Shown in pieces: positions 1 through 7,837 of a DNA stretch of 64,000 nucleotides. The notes beneath the pieces were generated by a model. It was given only the letters and a program-made list of their open reading frames with translations. It ran no database searches and was not told where the DNA came from. Both the position numbers and the translations under genes were made by a program. Origin of the DNA: Geminicoccaceae bacterium. Lineage in GTDB: Bacteria; Pseudomonadota; Alphaproteobacteria; Geminicoccales; Geminicoccaceae. The DNA lies in the NCBI GenBank assembly GCA_020638465.1, contig JACKIM010000001.1:1269501-1333500 (forward strand), in the 5' to 3' direction. The stretch's first letter is position 1. Each line of letters starts with the position of its first letter.

Positions 1-1
1 T

Positions 2-823
2 CGCGGACATGGCATCTTTCTGGCGCGCGGCGCGGACCCAAAGAGGATGATGGCCGAGATCGGCGGCAAGGAGGCGGGCTACTGCCGGGGCAAGGGCGGT
101 TCAATGCATATCGCCGACATGGGCCTCGGGCATCTGGGTGCCAACGCCATCGTCGGCGGCGGCATCCCGGCGGTCGTCGGCGCCGGACTCGCCTCCAGGC
201 GCGATGGCAGGGGTGCCATCTCGGCCGCCTTCTTCGGCGACGGCGCGATGCAGCAGGGCATTCTCTACGAGAGCATGAACATGGCGGCCTTGTGGAACCT
301 GCCGGTGATCTTCGTCTGTATCAACAACCAGTACGGCATGGGCACGCGGATCGAGCAGGCGACCAAGGGGCGCGCGCTGCATGAGCGTGCTCTCGCCTTT
401 GGATTGAATGCGGAAACCGTCGACGGGCTGGATGTGCGCGATGTGCGCGAAGCCGCGTCGCGCCTGATCGACGCGGCGCGGGATGGCAGGCCGGGCTTTC
501 TGGCCATCGAGTGCTACCGCTTCTTCGGCCATGCGCGCATGGACAAGAGCCCCTATCGCTCGGAACAGGATGAACGGGAGGGGCGCGCCCGCGACCCGGT
601 GCTGTTCGCCCGTCAGGCACTCCTCGACAGCGGACAGGCGGACGAGGCGACGCTGGATGCGATGGATGTGGGGATCGCCGTGGAAATGGATGCGACGATC
701 GACTTCACCGCCGCCGCCGCGGAGCCACCTCTCGACTCCATGTTCCGCGATGTCTACGCACCCGGCGAGCCCGAACCCGAGGCTGTCGCCACTCGCATCG
801 ACCGCATTCTGGCAAGAGGGTAG
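2..823 (+). CDS. 2-oxoacid dehydrogenase E1 alpha subunit (acetoin/pyruvate type), 5' end outside window
   Basis: The reading frame is open from the first bases of the window, so the true start lies upstream and the ATG near position 47 is internal. The protein is the ThDP-binding alpha subunit of an E1 component, which decarboxylates a 2-oxoacid or cleaves an acyloin and passes the acyl group to lipoyl-E2. The ThDP/Mg motif GDGAMQQG, followed by a conserved NNQYGMGT segment, is visible. It is the first visible gene of an operon with E1 beta and an alpha/beta-hydrolase E2, an arrangement typical of acetoin dehydrogenase (acoABC). The substrate is not settled by sequence; the neighbouring sugar kinase argues for a less usual one. 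Confidence 0.9.
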   Translation, partial: RGHGIFLARGADPKRMMAEIGGKEAGYCRGKGGSMHIADMGLGHLGANAIVGGGIPAVVGAGLASRRDGRGAISAAFFGDGAMQQGILYESMNMAALWNLPVIFVCINNQYGMGTRIEQATKGRALHERALAFGLNAETVDGLDVRDVREAASRLIDAARDGRPGFLAIECYRFFGHARMDKSPYRSEQDEREGRARDPVLFARQALLDSGQADEATLDAMDVGIAVEMDATIDFTAAAAEPPLDSMFRDVYAPGEPEPEAVATRIDRILARG

Positions 824-827
824 GACG

Positions 828-1817
828 TTGGCCGAGATGACTTATCGCGACGCGCTGAAGCAGGCCCTGCGCGACGCCATGACCGAGGATGACACCGTCA
901 TGGTGATCGGTGAGGAGGTCGGCCGTTATGGTGGGGCCTACGGCGTCACCAAGGGGCTCTACGAGGAATTCGGCCCGGATCGCCTGATTGACACGCCGAT
1001 ATCCGAACCGGCGATCATCGGTGCCGCCGTCGGTGCCGCCATGTCCGGCCTGCGCCCGGTGGCGGAACTGATGTATGTCGATTTCATCGGCATGACGATG
1101 GACCAGCTCGGCAATCAGGCGGCCAAGATCCGCTACATGTTCGGCGGCCAGATCGGTGTGCCGATGGTCCTGCGCACGCAGGGCGGCACGGGCCGTTCCG
1201 CCGGCGCCCAGCATTCCCAGTCACTCGAAGCCTATGTCATGCATACGCCCGGCCTGCGGCTGGTGATGCCTGCCACTGTGGCAGATGCCTATCACCTGTT
1301 GCGGCAGTCGCTGAAACAGCCCGACCCGGTCGTCTTCATCGAGCACAAGGCGCTCTACACGTTGAAGGAGGATGTCGATCTGTCGGCTCCCGCTCCGCAA
1401 TGGGGCAGGGCTGCCGTCCGCCGGACCGGCGACGATCTCGTCATCGTCACCTATTCCCGCCAGGTCCATCATGCCATGGCCGCCGCCGCCGAGCTGTCGC
1501 GGAACGGGGTTGAGGCGACAGTCATCGACCTGCGCACGCTCAATCCACTGGATTTCGACACGGTGCGCGAACATGTCGAGCGGATCGGGCGTGCGATGGT
1601 CGTGTCCGAAGGCGTGATGACAGCAGGTGTTGGAGCCGAACTGTCGGCGCGCATCCATGAGGAATGCTTCGACTTTCTGGTCGAACCGGTGATCCGTGTC
1701 TGTGGCGAGGACATTCCGATTTCGGTTTCGGTCGAACTGGAGAAGAACTCGGTCCCCGTCGTGCCATTCATCGTCGAGGTCGCCGGGCGCATCGTCGCCG
1801 AAAGACGTGCCGCATGA
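828..1817 (+). CDS. 2-oxoacid dehydrogenase E1 beta subunit (acetoin/pyruvate type)
   Basis: This is the beta subunit of the E1 heterotetramer, which forms the second half of the ThDP site. It shows the family segments GEEVGRYGGAYGVTKGL, DTPISEPAIIGAAVGAA and GAQHSQSLEAY. The open frame extends much further upstream over the E1 alpha gene, but homology begins at AEMTYRDAL. I chose the TTG at 828 because GAGGG lies 7 bases upstream; the ATG at 837 is the alternative. It starts 4 bases after the E1 alpha stop, and its stop overlaps the next start (ATGA), indicating translational coupling. At about 329 residues it has the normal length and no lipoyl domain, unlike the pdhB at 25-26.6 kb. Confidence 0.9.
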   Translation: MAEMTYRDALKQALRDAMTEDDTVMVIGEEVGRYGGAYGVTKGLYEEFGPDRLIDTPISEPAIIGAAVGAAMSGLRPVAELMYVDFIGMTMDQLGNQAAKIRYMFGGQIGVPMVLRTQGGTGRSAGAQHSQSLEAYVMHTPGLRLVMPATVADAYHLLRQSLKQPDPVVFIEHKALYTLKEDVDLSAPAPQWGRAAVRRTGDDLVIVTYSRQVHHAMAAAAELSRNGVEATVIDLRTLNPLDFDTVREHVERIGRAMVVSEGVMTAGVGAELSARIHEECFDFLVEPVIRVCGEDIPISVSVELEKNSVPVVPFIVEVAGRIVAERRAA

Positions 1818-3352
1818 GCATTGTCACGCTCAGGATGCCGCGTCTCGGCGAGACGATGGAGGAAGGGACCGTCGCCGGCTGGCTCCTTGCCGAGGGCGAG
1901 CGTTTCGAACGCGGAGTGCCGCTGATCGAGTTCGAAACCGACAAGACGGCCGTGGAATATCCGGCACTTGGTGCTGGCAGACTGGTGAAGCTGCTGGTCG
2001 CGAAGGGCGATCTGGTGAAACTGGGCGATCCGATCGCCGAGATCGACCTTCTGGGCGGCGAGAACTGGGTCGATGCGGATCAGGACGAGGCGGGCGGGGA
2101 AGAGGTCGCTGCCACCGGTAATGAAACCGACCGGGTCATTGTCGACCTGCCCATGCCGCGCCTTGGCGAGACGATGGAGGAAGGCAGGATCGTCGGCTGG
2201 ATGGTCGAGATCGGCGCATCCTATGAGCGCGGTGCCCCGATCCTGGAGGTCGAGACCGACAAGACCGTGGCCGAATTTCCGGCACTGGTGTCGGGGCGGC
2301 TGGTCGAGACGCTGGTGGCGCCCGGCGATCTGGTCAAGGTGAACTCGCCCATTGCCCGGGTCGAGATCGCCCGGACCGACGCCGTTCCGCCCGAGCGAAC
2401 CGATGCGGTCGCTGCCGGGAAATTGCGGGCCGCGGAAGCTTTGCCTGATGCGCCGGTTTTCGCGACCCGGATGCAGCCCGGTGCGCGTGTCAGGGCGACG
2501 CCGGTGGCACGCCGGGCGGCGCGCAAGGCGGGGATCGACATCGAGACGCTTCGCGGCAGTGGCCGCCGTGGTCGGGTCGAGTTGGTCGATGTCACTCGTG
2601 TCGTCCGGGGCGGTGCGCTCGCTGCGTCGAGCTGGGGCCCTGCCGATGGTGCGTCCGTCTTGCTTGTTCACGGCTTTGCCGGAGATCGTGTAACCTTTGA
2701 GCAAGTGGGCAGGACCCTCGGCCGGGCGGGTCTGGCGGTGCGCGCGATCGATTTGCCCGCGCATGGTGAAACGCTTGCCGAGGCGCATGATTTCGATGGC
2801 ATCGTTGCCGCGCTTGCCGCCGAACTGGACCCGGCGCGGCCCGTCCATCTGGTGGGGCATTCGCTTGGCGCGGCGGCTGCGGCGGTGGCGTCGCGCAAGG
2901 GCGGTGTGTCGTCACTGACCCTGATAGCACCAGCGGGGCTCGGCCTGTCAATCGACGCGGAATTCGTCGACGGCATGGCGCGGGCGGAAAGCGTTGGCGT
3001 CATCGGCCATCTGCTCAGGCGTCTGTCGGACCGCGCAGCGGGTTTTTCGACTGAAGCCATTGCGGAAATCTACGAGCAGCTTGCCCGGGGACGCTTGCGT
3101 GCTCTCGCAGCCGATATCTGCAGGGGAGGCCGGCAGACGGTGAATGTGCGCAGCGAGCTGGCAAGGCTTGCCGGGACGATGCCGGTTCGGATCATCGTCG
3201 GACAACAGGACCGGATCATCGACTGGCGCGAGGCGCTGGACGTCTCGCCCGCCATTGCCTTGCATGTGTTCCCCCGCGCTGGCCATATGCCGCAATGGGA
3301 CGCACCGGCCGAGGTCGCGGCGATCATCAGGAAGGAAGGGGTTCATGTCTGA
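1814..3352 (+). CDS. Dihydrolipoamide acyltransferase E2 with two lipoyl domains and alpha/beta-hydrolase catalytic domain (AcoC-like)
   Basis: This 512-residue E2 transfers the acyl group from E1 to CoA. Two lipoyl domains are visible, each with the lipoylation motif ETDKT (Lys44 and Lys150). A peripheral-subunit-binding segment follows at about 228-260, then an alpha/beta-hydrolase domain from about 275 with the nucleophile motif GHSLG (Ser350) and a late histidine in the motif RAGHMPQWD. This hydrolase-type catalytic domain is that of acetoin dehydrogenase AcoC, not the trimer/60-mer CAT domain of PDH E2. AcoC proteins usually have one lipoyl domain, so the duplication is unusual. The start ATG overlaps the E1 beta stop. 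No E3 gene lies in the operon; lpdA at 22.5-23.9 kb could serve. Confidence 0.88.
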   Translation: MSIVTLRMPRLGETMEEGTVAGWLLAEGERFERGVPLIEFETDKTAVEYPALGAGRLVKLLVAKGDLVKLGDPIAEIDLLGGENWVDADQDEAGGEEVAATGNETDRVIVDLPMPRLGETMEEGRIVGWMVEIGASYERGAPILEVETDKTVAEFPALVSGRLVETLVAPGDLVKVNSPIARVEIARTDAVPPERTDAVAAGKLRAAEALPDAPVFATRMQPGARVRATPVARRAARKAGIDIETLRGSGRRGRVELVDVTRVVRGGALAASSWGPADGASVLLVHGFAGDRVTFEQVGRTLGRAGLAVRAIDLPAHGETLAEAHDFDGIVAALAAELDPARPVHLVGHSLGAAAAAVASRKGGVSSLTLIAPAGLGLSIDAEFVDGMARAESVGVIGHLLRRLSDRAAGFSTEAIAEIYEQLARGRLRALAADICRGGRQTVNVRSELARLAGTMPVRIIVGQQDRIIDWREALDVSPAIALHVFPRAGHMPQWDAPAEVAAIIRKEGVHV

Positions 3353-3683
3353 CGAACAGGTTGCGGAACGGCTGAAGGCGGCGAAGAAGCGCACGGGCGG
3401 TCTGGCGCGGGCCACACCCGAACTGATGAAGGGCTTTGCCGCCGTTGCGGCAGCGGCGACCCGGGCGGGGCATTTTTCGGCTGCGGATCGCGAATTGCTT
3501 GCCGTCGCCATCTCGGTCGCCATACGTTGTGAGGATTGCATCCTTTACCATGTCGATGCCGCCCGGCGCCACGGCGCCGATGAGAGCGTCCTGGTCGAGG
3601 CGCTCGAGGTGGCTGTGGAAATGGGTGGCGGTCCGGCGGTCATGTATGCCGCCCGCGCGCTGGAAACCTATCGCGCGCTCTGA
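3345..3683 (+). CDS. Carboxymuconolactone decarboxylase/AhpD-family protein
   Basis: This 112-residue all-helical protein has the CxxC motif of AhpD-like proteins (CEDCILYHV, with the histidine four residues after the second cysteine). That motif suggests thiol-disulfide chemistry rather than decarboxylation. AhpD family members can use E2 lipoyl domains as electron source, which would fit the position directly after a two-lipoyl E2; this functional link is inferred. The start ATG lies within the last codons of the E2 gene (8-base overlap), so expression is coupled. A gap of 31 bases with a strong GGGAGGA ribosome site separates it from the kinase gene. Confidence 0.8.
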   Translation: MSDEQVAERLKAAKKRTGGLARATPELMKGFAAVAAAATRAGHFSAADRELLAVAISVAIRCEDCILYHVDAARRHGADESVLVEALEVAVEMGGGPAVMYAARALETYRAL

Positions 3684-3714
3684 ACGAAGCCGCCGATCAC
3701 GGGAGGAAGACATC

Positions 3715-5202
3715 ATGACCTATTTCCTGACCGCGGATGGCGGCACCGAGAGCCTTCGCGCAAGGGTCTACGATCTGGACGGTACCTGTCTCGGGACTTC
3801 CGCCGTGCCCTACAGGACCGATTTCAGGCCCGGTCGGGTCGAGCAGGATCCGGAGGACTGGTGGGCCAATCTGGTCAAGGCGTCGCGCGGGGCGATCGAG
3901 AAGGCGGCCATCGACCCCGCCGCGATCGAGGCCATCTGCTATGCCACGACCTGCTGCACGGTGGTCGCGCTCGACCGGCAGGGGCGGGCGCTGCGACCTG
4001 CGATCATGTGGATGGATGTGCGCGCCCACAACGAGGCGGAGGCGGTGCTGGCGACCGGCGATCCCGCGCTGGAGCTCAACGGCGCCGGACATGGGCCGGT
4101 ATCGGCGGAATGGATGATCCCCAAATCGCTGTGGCTGAAGCGAAACGAGCCGGAGATTTTCGCCAGTGCGTACCGGATCTGCGAATATCAGGATTTCATC
4201 ACCCATCGCCTGACCGGCGAATGGGCGGCCAGTCTGGATAATGCTGGGCTGCGCTGGCACTATCGCGCGCGTCAGGGTGGCTGGGCATCCGGTCTTCTGA
4301 GTGCGCTCGATCTGGCGGAGCTCGAAGGCAAATGGCCCGCACGCGTCGTGCCGCCCGGCGAGGTGATCGGGACGCTGACGCAGGCGGCAGCCGCCGAACT
4401 GGGTTTGCCGGCATCGGTCAAGGTCGTGCAGGGTGGTGCCGATGCGCTGATCGGAATGATCGGGCTTGGCGTCTGCCGGCCGGGTCAACTGGCGATGATC
4501 ACCGGTTCCTCGCATCTGCAGTTCGGTGTAACCGAAGGGCCGGTCCATGCGCCGGGAGTGTGGGGTAGCTATGCAGACATCGTCTATCCGGGCCGCTGGA
4601 TCGTCGAGGGCGGGCAGACATCGACCGGGTCGATCATCAACTGGCTGTCGCGCCTGACCGGCGGGCCGCTGGATTTCGATGATCTGAACCGCCGGGCCGC
4701 GGCCCTGCCACCGGGGGCTGAGGGGTTGCTGGTGCAAGACCATTTCCAGGGCAATCGCACCCCGCATACCGACCCCCTGTCTCGCGGTGCGCTCGTCGGG
4801 CTGACGCTCGGGCACGAGTTGCACCATATCTTCCGTGCGGTGATGGAGGGGATTGGCTTCGGCACCCGCGCGATCCTCGATGCGTTCCGGGCGGCTGGGT
4901 ATGCCGGGGAGGAGATGACCGTGGGTGGCGGCGCGACCGCGTCGGACCTGTGGTTGCAGATCCATGCCGACACGGCCGGCATCCCGGTTCGCGTGCCGGC
5001 CTCTGCCGATGCGCCGTCGACGGGATCGGCGGTGCTGGCGGGCGTCGGTGCGGGGCATTTCGACACCATCGACGAGGGCATCGCGCAAATGGTCCATCCG
5101 GGCCGCGTCATTGAACCGATCGCCGCGAACATGGCCCAGTATGACGCGATCTACGGGCGTTACGCGGCGCTCTATCCGGCATTGAAGGAAATCCTTGGAT
5201 GA
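3715..5202 (+). CDS. FGGY-family carbohydrate kinase (xylulokinase-like)
   Basis: This ATP-dependent sugar or polyol kinase has 495 residues, the usual length for FGGY kinases. The N-terminal phosphate loop reads ADGGTESLRARVYD and the C-terminal half shows GGADALIGMIGLG and GGGATASDLW, the latter part of the ATP site. The start ATG at 3715 is preceded by GGGAGGAAGA at the right distance. Its stop overlaps the start of the next SDR gene (ATGA). The exact sugar cannot be read from sequence. The context of a lipoyl-dependent acyl-transferring complex and two SDR dehydrogenases suggests that it phosphorylates a ketose or deoxyketose intermediate. Confidence 0.85.
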   Translation: MTYFLTADGGTESLRARVYDLDGTCLGTSAVPYRTDFRPGRVEQDPEDWWANLVKASRGAIEKAAIDPAAIEAICYATTCCTVVALDRQGRALRPAIMWMDVRAHNEAEAVLATGDPALELNGAGHGPVSAEWMIPKSLWLKRNEPEIFASAYRICEYQDFITHRLTGEWAASLDNAGLRWHYRARQGGWASGLLSALDLAELEGKWPARVVPPGEVIGTLTQAAAAELGLPASVKVVQGGADALIGMIGLGVCRPGQLAMITGSSHLQFGVTEGPVHAPGVWGSYADIVYPGRWIVEGGQTSTGSIINWLSRLTGGPLDFDDLNRRAAALPPGAEGLLVQDHFQGNRTPHTDPLSRGALVGLTLGHELHHIFRAVMEGIGFGTRAILDAFRAAGYAGEEMTVGGGATASDLWLQIHADTAGIPVRVPASADAPSTGSAVLAGVGAGHFDTIDEGIAQMVHPGRVIEPIAANMAQYDAIYGRYAALYPALKEILG

Positions 5203-5942
5203 CCCTCGCGGAACGGTTTTCGCTGAAGGGCAGGAGCGCGCTTGTCACCGGTGGGGCGAAGGGGATCGGTGCCGCGATCTGCGAAACGCTGGCCGAAGCG
5301 GGTGCCCGGGTCCGGATCGCCGATCTGGATGCGGAGGCGGGCGAGATGCTCGCCAATCGGATCGGCGGCGAATTCGCCCGTCTGGATGTGACGGATTTCG
5401 ACGCCTGCGCGGCACTCGCGGTGCGGTTCACGCCCGATGTGCTGATCGCCAACGCCGGCATCGTCCACAACGCCGCCACGGTCGATCTCCATCCGGCTGA
5501 CTGGCAGCGGGTCATCGACGTGAATCTGTCGGGCGTCTTCAACACGCTGCGTGCCTTCGGGCCCGGCATGGTCGAACGTGGTGCGGGAGCCTGTGTCTGC
5601 ACTTCTTCCATGTGCGGCGAGGTTCCGGTCTGGCCGCAACCGCAGGCCGCTTACAACGCCGCCAAGGCCGGTGTGAACCTGCTGGTCAAGTCGACCGCGC
5701 TCGAATGGGCGCGCTCGGGTGTGCGCGTGAACGCTGTCGCCCCGGGATATACGGCGACCGAGTTGACGCTTGCCGGCCGCGCGAAGCGCGAATGGTTCGA
5801 TGTCTGGATGGAGCGTACACCGATGGGCCGTCTGGGCGAGCCGCGCGAGATCGCGGATGCCGTGCTGTTCCTGGCCTCTGATGCGGCCAGCTTCGTCACC
5901 GGCACCGTGTTGACCGTCGATGGTGGTTATACAGCAGCATGA
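5199..5942 (+). CDS. Short-chain dehydrogenase/reductase (SDR) 1
   Basis: This 247-residue classical SDR is an NAD(P)-dependent oxidoreductase. The Rossmann motif TGGAKGIG lies near the N-terminus, with an aspartate (IADLDAE) after beta-2 that suggests NAD preference. The catalytic serine lies in TSSMCG and the Tyr-Lys pair in AYNAAKAG. A conserved C-terminal GTVLTVDGGYTA segment is present. The start overlaps the kinase stop by four bases, so it is a coupled operon member. It probably oxidises a hydroxyl group of the sugar or polyol handled by the pathway; the substrate is unknown. Confidence 0.87.
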   Translation: MTLAERFSLKGRSALVTGGAKGIGAAICETLAEAGARVRIADLDAEAGEMLANRIGGEFARLDVTDFDACAALAVRFTPDVLIANAGIVHNAATVDLHPADWQRVIDVNLSGVFNTLRAFGPGMVERGAGACVCTSSMCGEVPVWPQPQAAYNAAKAGVNLLVKSTALEWARSGVRVNAVAPGYTATELTLAGRAKREWFDVWMERTPMGRLGEPREIADAVLFLASDAASFVTGTVLTVDGGYTAA

Positions 5943-5955
5943 GGGGAGAATCGGG

Positions 5956-6708
5956 ATGACTGAAATGAGAACGGCGCTGGTGACTGGCGCCAGTCGGGGG
6001 ATTGGCGCGGCGATTGCGTTGGGCCTCGCCCGGCGCGGTTATGACGTGGCACTGAACGATATCGAACGCCAGAAGGATGAACTGGAAAAGGTTGCCGCCG
6101 AGATCCGCAAGATGGATCGCCGGGCCGAGATCTGCCTTGCCGATGTCAGCGACAAGGCCCAGGTCGAGGCGATGGTCGCAAGCGCACTCGCCGCCTTCGG
6201 CCAGATCGATGCTGTCGTCAACAATGCCGGTATCCTGATCGCCGGCGAGGTCGACGGACTGCCGGAGGGCACCTGGGACGCGGTCATGGATGTGAACGCC
6301 AAGGGCTCGTTCATGGTGATACAGGCGCTGCTGCCGTCGATGAAGGCGCGCGGCTACGGACGGATCGTCAACATCGCCTCGATCGGCGGCAAGCATGGTG
6401 CCCCGGAACAGGCTCACTATTCGGCTTCCAAGGCGGCGGTGATGGGCTTTTCCCGCGTCCTCGCACAGGAGGTCGGGCCGCTCGGGATCACGGTGAACTG
6501 CGTCTGTCCGGGCATCATCCTGACCGATATGGGGCGAGTCAATCTCGACGATCCGGCCGTGCGTGGCGCCTGGCAGGCCAAGACCGCCATGGCCCGGATC
6601 GGCGATCCCGAGGATGTCGTGGGCCCGGTCGCCTTCTTCGCATCCGACGATGCGGCCTTCGTGACCGGCCAGACCCTGAACGTCGACGGCGGCATCGTCT
6701 TTTCCTGA
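5956..6708 (+). CDS. Short-chain dehydrogenase/reductase (SDR) 2, FabG-like
   Basis: This 250-residue classical SDR has TGASRGIG at the cofactor site, NNAGI, a catalytic serine in NIASIGG and the YSASK active-site motif. The ending FVTGQTLNVDGGIVFS is typical of FabG-like sugar and polyol dehydrogenases. ATG 5956 was chosen because GAGGGGAG ends 7 bases upstream; the frame is open further upstream only through the preceding gene's end. It is the last gene of the operon, 13 bases after SDR 1. Two different SDRs in one operon suggest two successive oxidation or reduction steps on one carbon skeleton. Confidence 0.87.
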   Translation: MTEMRTALVTGASRGIGAAIALGLARRGYDVALNDIERQKDELEKVAAEIRKMDRRAEICLADVSDKAQVEAMVASALAAFGQIDAVVNNAGILIAGEVDGLPEGTWDAVMDVNAKGSFMVIQALLPSMKARGYGRIVNIASIGGKHGAPEQAHYSASKAAVMGFSRVLAQEVGPLGITVNCVCPGIILTDMGRVNLDDPAVRGAWQAKTAMARIGDPEDVVGPVAFFASDDAAFVTGQTLNVDGGIVFS

Positions 6709-6799
6709 CTTCCTCCAGAACAGGAATGCGTTTTGGAGAGCACCAAAAAGCATGGGGTTCCCGGTAGCGAGTGGCCGCGTTCCGCCGCAGGCTTTGGCT

Positions 6800-6910
6800 A
6801 TGTTGGAGCACACATCATCTGAATCCGAGTGCGGATCGATCCTGCAGTTGAAGGTCCGGCTGCTTGGTCTCAGTCCGATGGTCTGGCGGTGAGTATTGGT
6901 ATCGACCCCA
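6800..6910 (+). pseudogene. Remnant of a plasmid pRiA4b ORF-3-like gene
   Basis: A short frame starting at ATG 6800 contains LQLKVRLLGLSPMVWR, which resembles the N-terminal signature of pRiA4b ORF-3-like proteins. It is cut by TGA at 6890-6892, where the family normally has a second arginine (a CGA to TGA change would explain it). VLVSTP follows in frame and then the similarity is lost. Members of this family often ride on plasmids and IS-rich DNA, and the fragment lies between the catabolic operon and an IS66 element. The rest of 6709-7006 holds nothing else I recognise. Confidence 0.45.
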
Positions 6911-7006
6911 GTTCGGAATCGGGACACAGCTTCCGGGCAACACGAAAAGTGGTGATCATGCGTGCTGCCGGTTAGCGTTTCCCGATTAGGTGAAATCGGA
7001 AAACTG

Positions 7007-7027
7007 GCTCTATCTGTTTGTTTCGAC
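7007..7027 (+). repeat. 21-bp direct repeat, left copy, flanking IS66
   Basis: The 21 bases ending in GTTTGTTTCGAC directly abut the left IS66 terminus and recur exactly at 9413-9433 directly after the right terminus. IS66 elements normally generate 8-bp target duplications, so the 21-bp length is unusual. Confidence 0.85.
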
Positions 7028-7121
7028 GTAAGCGGCCGCCGGTTGGCGCCTACTGGGTTTGGTGTCTGAAATCCAAGATACGTCGCGATAGGTGTGTCTT
7101 GGAGCAAGAGCATTGGGTCGA

Positions 7122-7490
7122 GTGGAGATATTGACGGTTCCGGAGCGTTGTCGGAGGCGGACGGCTCGGGAGAAGTTTGCGATCGTTCGGGCATCGCTGG
7201 AGTCGGGTGCGGTGATAGCGGATGTTGCGCGGCGGTTCGGGGTGACGCGCCAGCAGGTGTATCAATGGCGATCGGATTTCCGGTCCGGGATTTTGCCGGC
7301 ACCAGCCGAAGGCGCGGCGGTTTTTGCGCAGGTGGCATTGAGTGGCGGCGAGATAACTGATGCTGTCAGCACGGGCGCGGTTTCAGAGACGGTGGAAGTT
7401 CGCCTGCATGGCGGTCGTGTGCTGGTCATCCCCTTGACGATCGAGCGCCGGCGGCTGCAGGTCCTGATCCGGGCGGTGGAGGTGTCATGA
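7122..7490 (+). CDS. tnpA: IS66 accessory protein TnpA (OrfA)
   Basis: This small helix-turn-helix protein of about 122 residues is the first gene of IS66 elements. The N-terminus VEILTVPERCRRRTAREKFA matches the usual MEIL start, so I chose GTG 7122 over the upstream GTG at 7092. A helix-turn-helix segment, ADVARRFGVTRQQVYQWR, follows, and the C-terminal half contains VRLHGGRVLVIP. Its stop overlaps the tnpB start (ATGA), as is normal in the family. Its role in transposition is not well defined. Confidence 0.85.
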   Translation: MEILTVPERCRRRTAREKFAIVRASLESGAVIADVARRFGVTRQQVYQWRSDFRSGILPAPAEGAAVFAQVALSGGEITDAVSTGAVSETVEVRLHGGRVLVIPLTIERRRLQVLIRAVEVS

Positions 7491-7831
7491 TCGGGCCGGG
7501 CACGGGTGTGCGGGTCTATCTGGCCTGCGGGGTCACCGACATGCGCAAGGGGATCCAGGGCCTGGCGGCTGCGGCGCAACAGGTCATTCAGCAGGATCCG
7601 TGCTCAGGCGCGGTGTTCGGCTTTCGTGGACGTCGAGGTGACCGGATCAAGCTGCTTTATTGGGACACCCAGGGTTTCTGCCTCTATTACAAGGTGCTGG
7701 AACATGGCCGCTTTCCTTGGCCGTCGCCCGCCGACGGCGTGGTTCATCTCACCTCGGCGCAATTGGCCATGTTGTGGGAGGGGATCGACTGGCGCCGGCC
7801 AGTTTGGACAGCCCCGCCATCGCGATTTTGA
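7487..7831 (+). CDS. tnpB: IS66 Orf2 / TnpB protein
   Basis: This 114-residue protein is the second gene of IS66 elements. The signature segments are VYLACGVTDMRKGIQGLAA, KLLYWDTQGFCLYYK and LEHGRFPWP. Length and sequence are normal and the frame appears intact. It starts within the tnpA stop. It is required with TnpA and TnpC for IS66 movement in characterised members, but its biochemical role is unclear. Confidence 0.9.
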   Translation: MIGPGTGVRVYLACGVTDMRKGIQGLAAAAQQVIQQDPCSGAVFGFRGRRGDRIKLLYWDTQGFCLYYKVLEHGRFPWPSPADGVVHLTSAQLAMLWEGIDWRRPVWTAPPSRF

Positions 7832-7837
7832 GCACTC

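Noticed and set aside
3697..5097. Minus-strand open frame opposite the FGGY kinase
   Set aside because: The kinase on the plus strand has full-length family similarity; the antisense product is low-complexity and basic.
5896..7338. 480-codon minus-strand frame across the SDR 2 gene and the IS66 border
   Set aside because: It crosses an insertion boundary and overlaps two genuine genes, so it cannot be a conserved gene.
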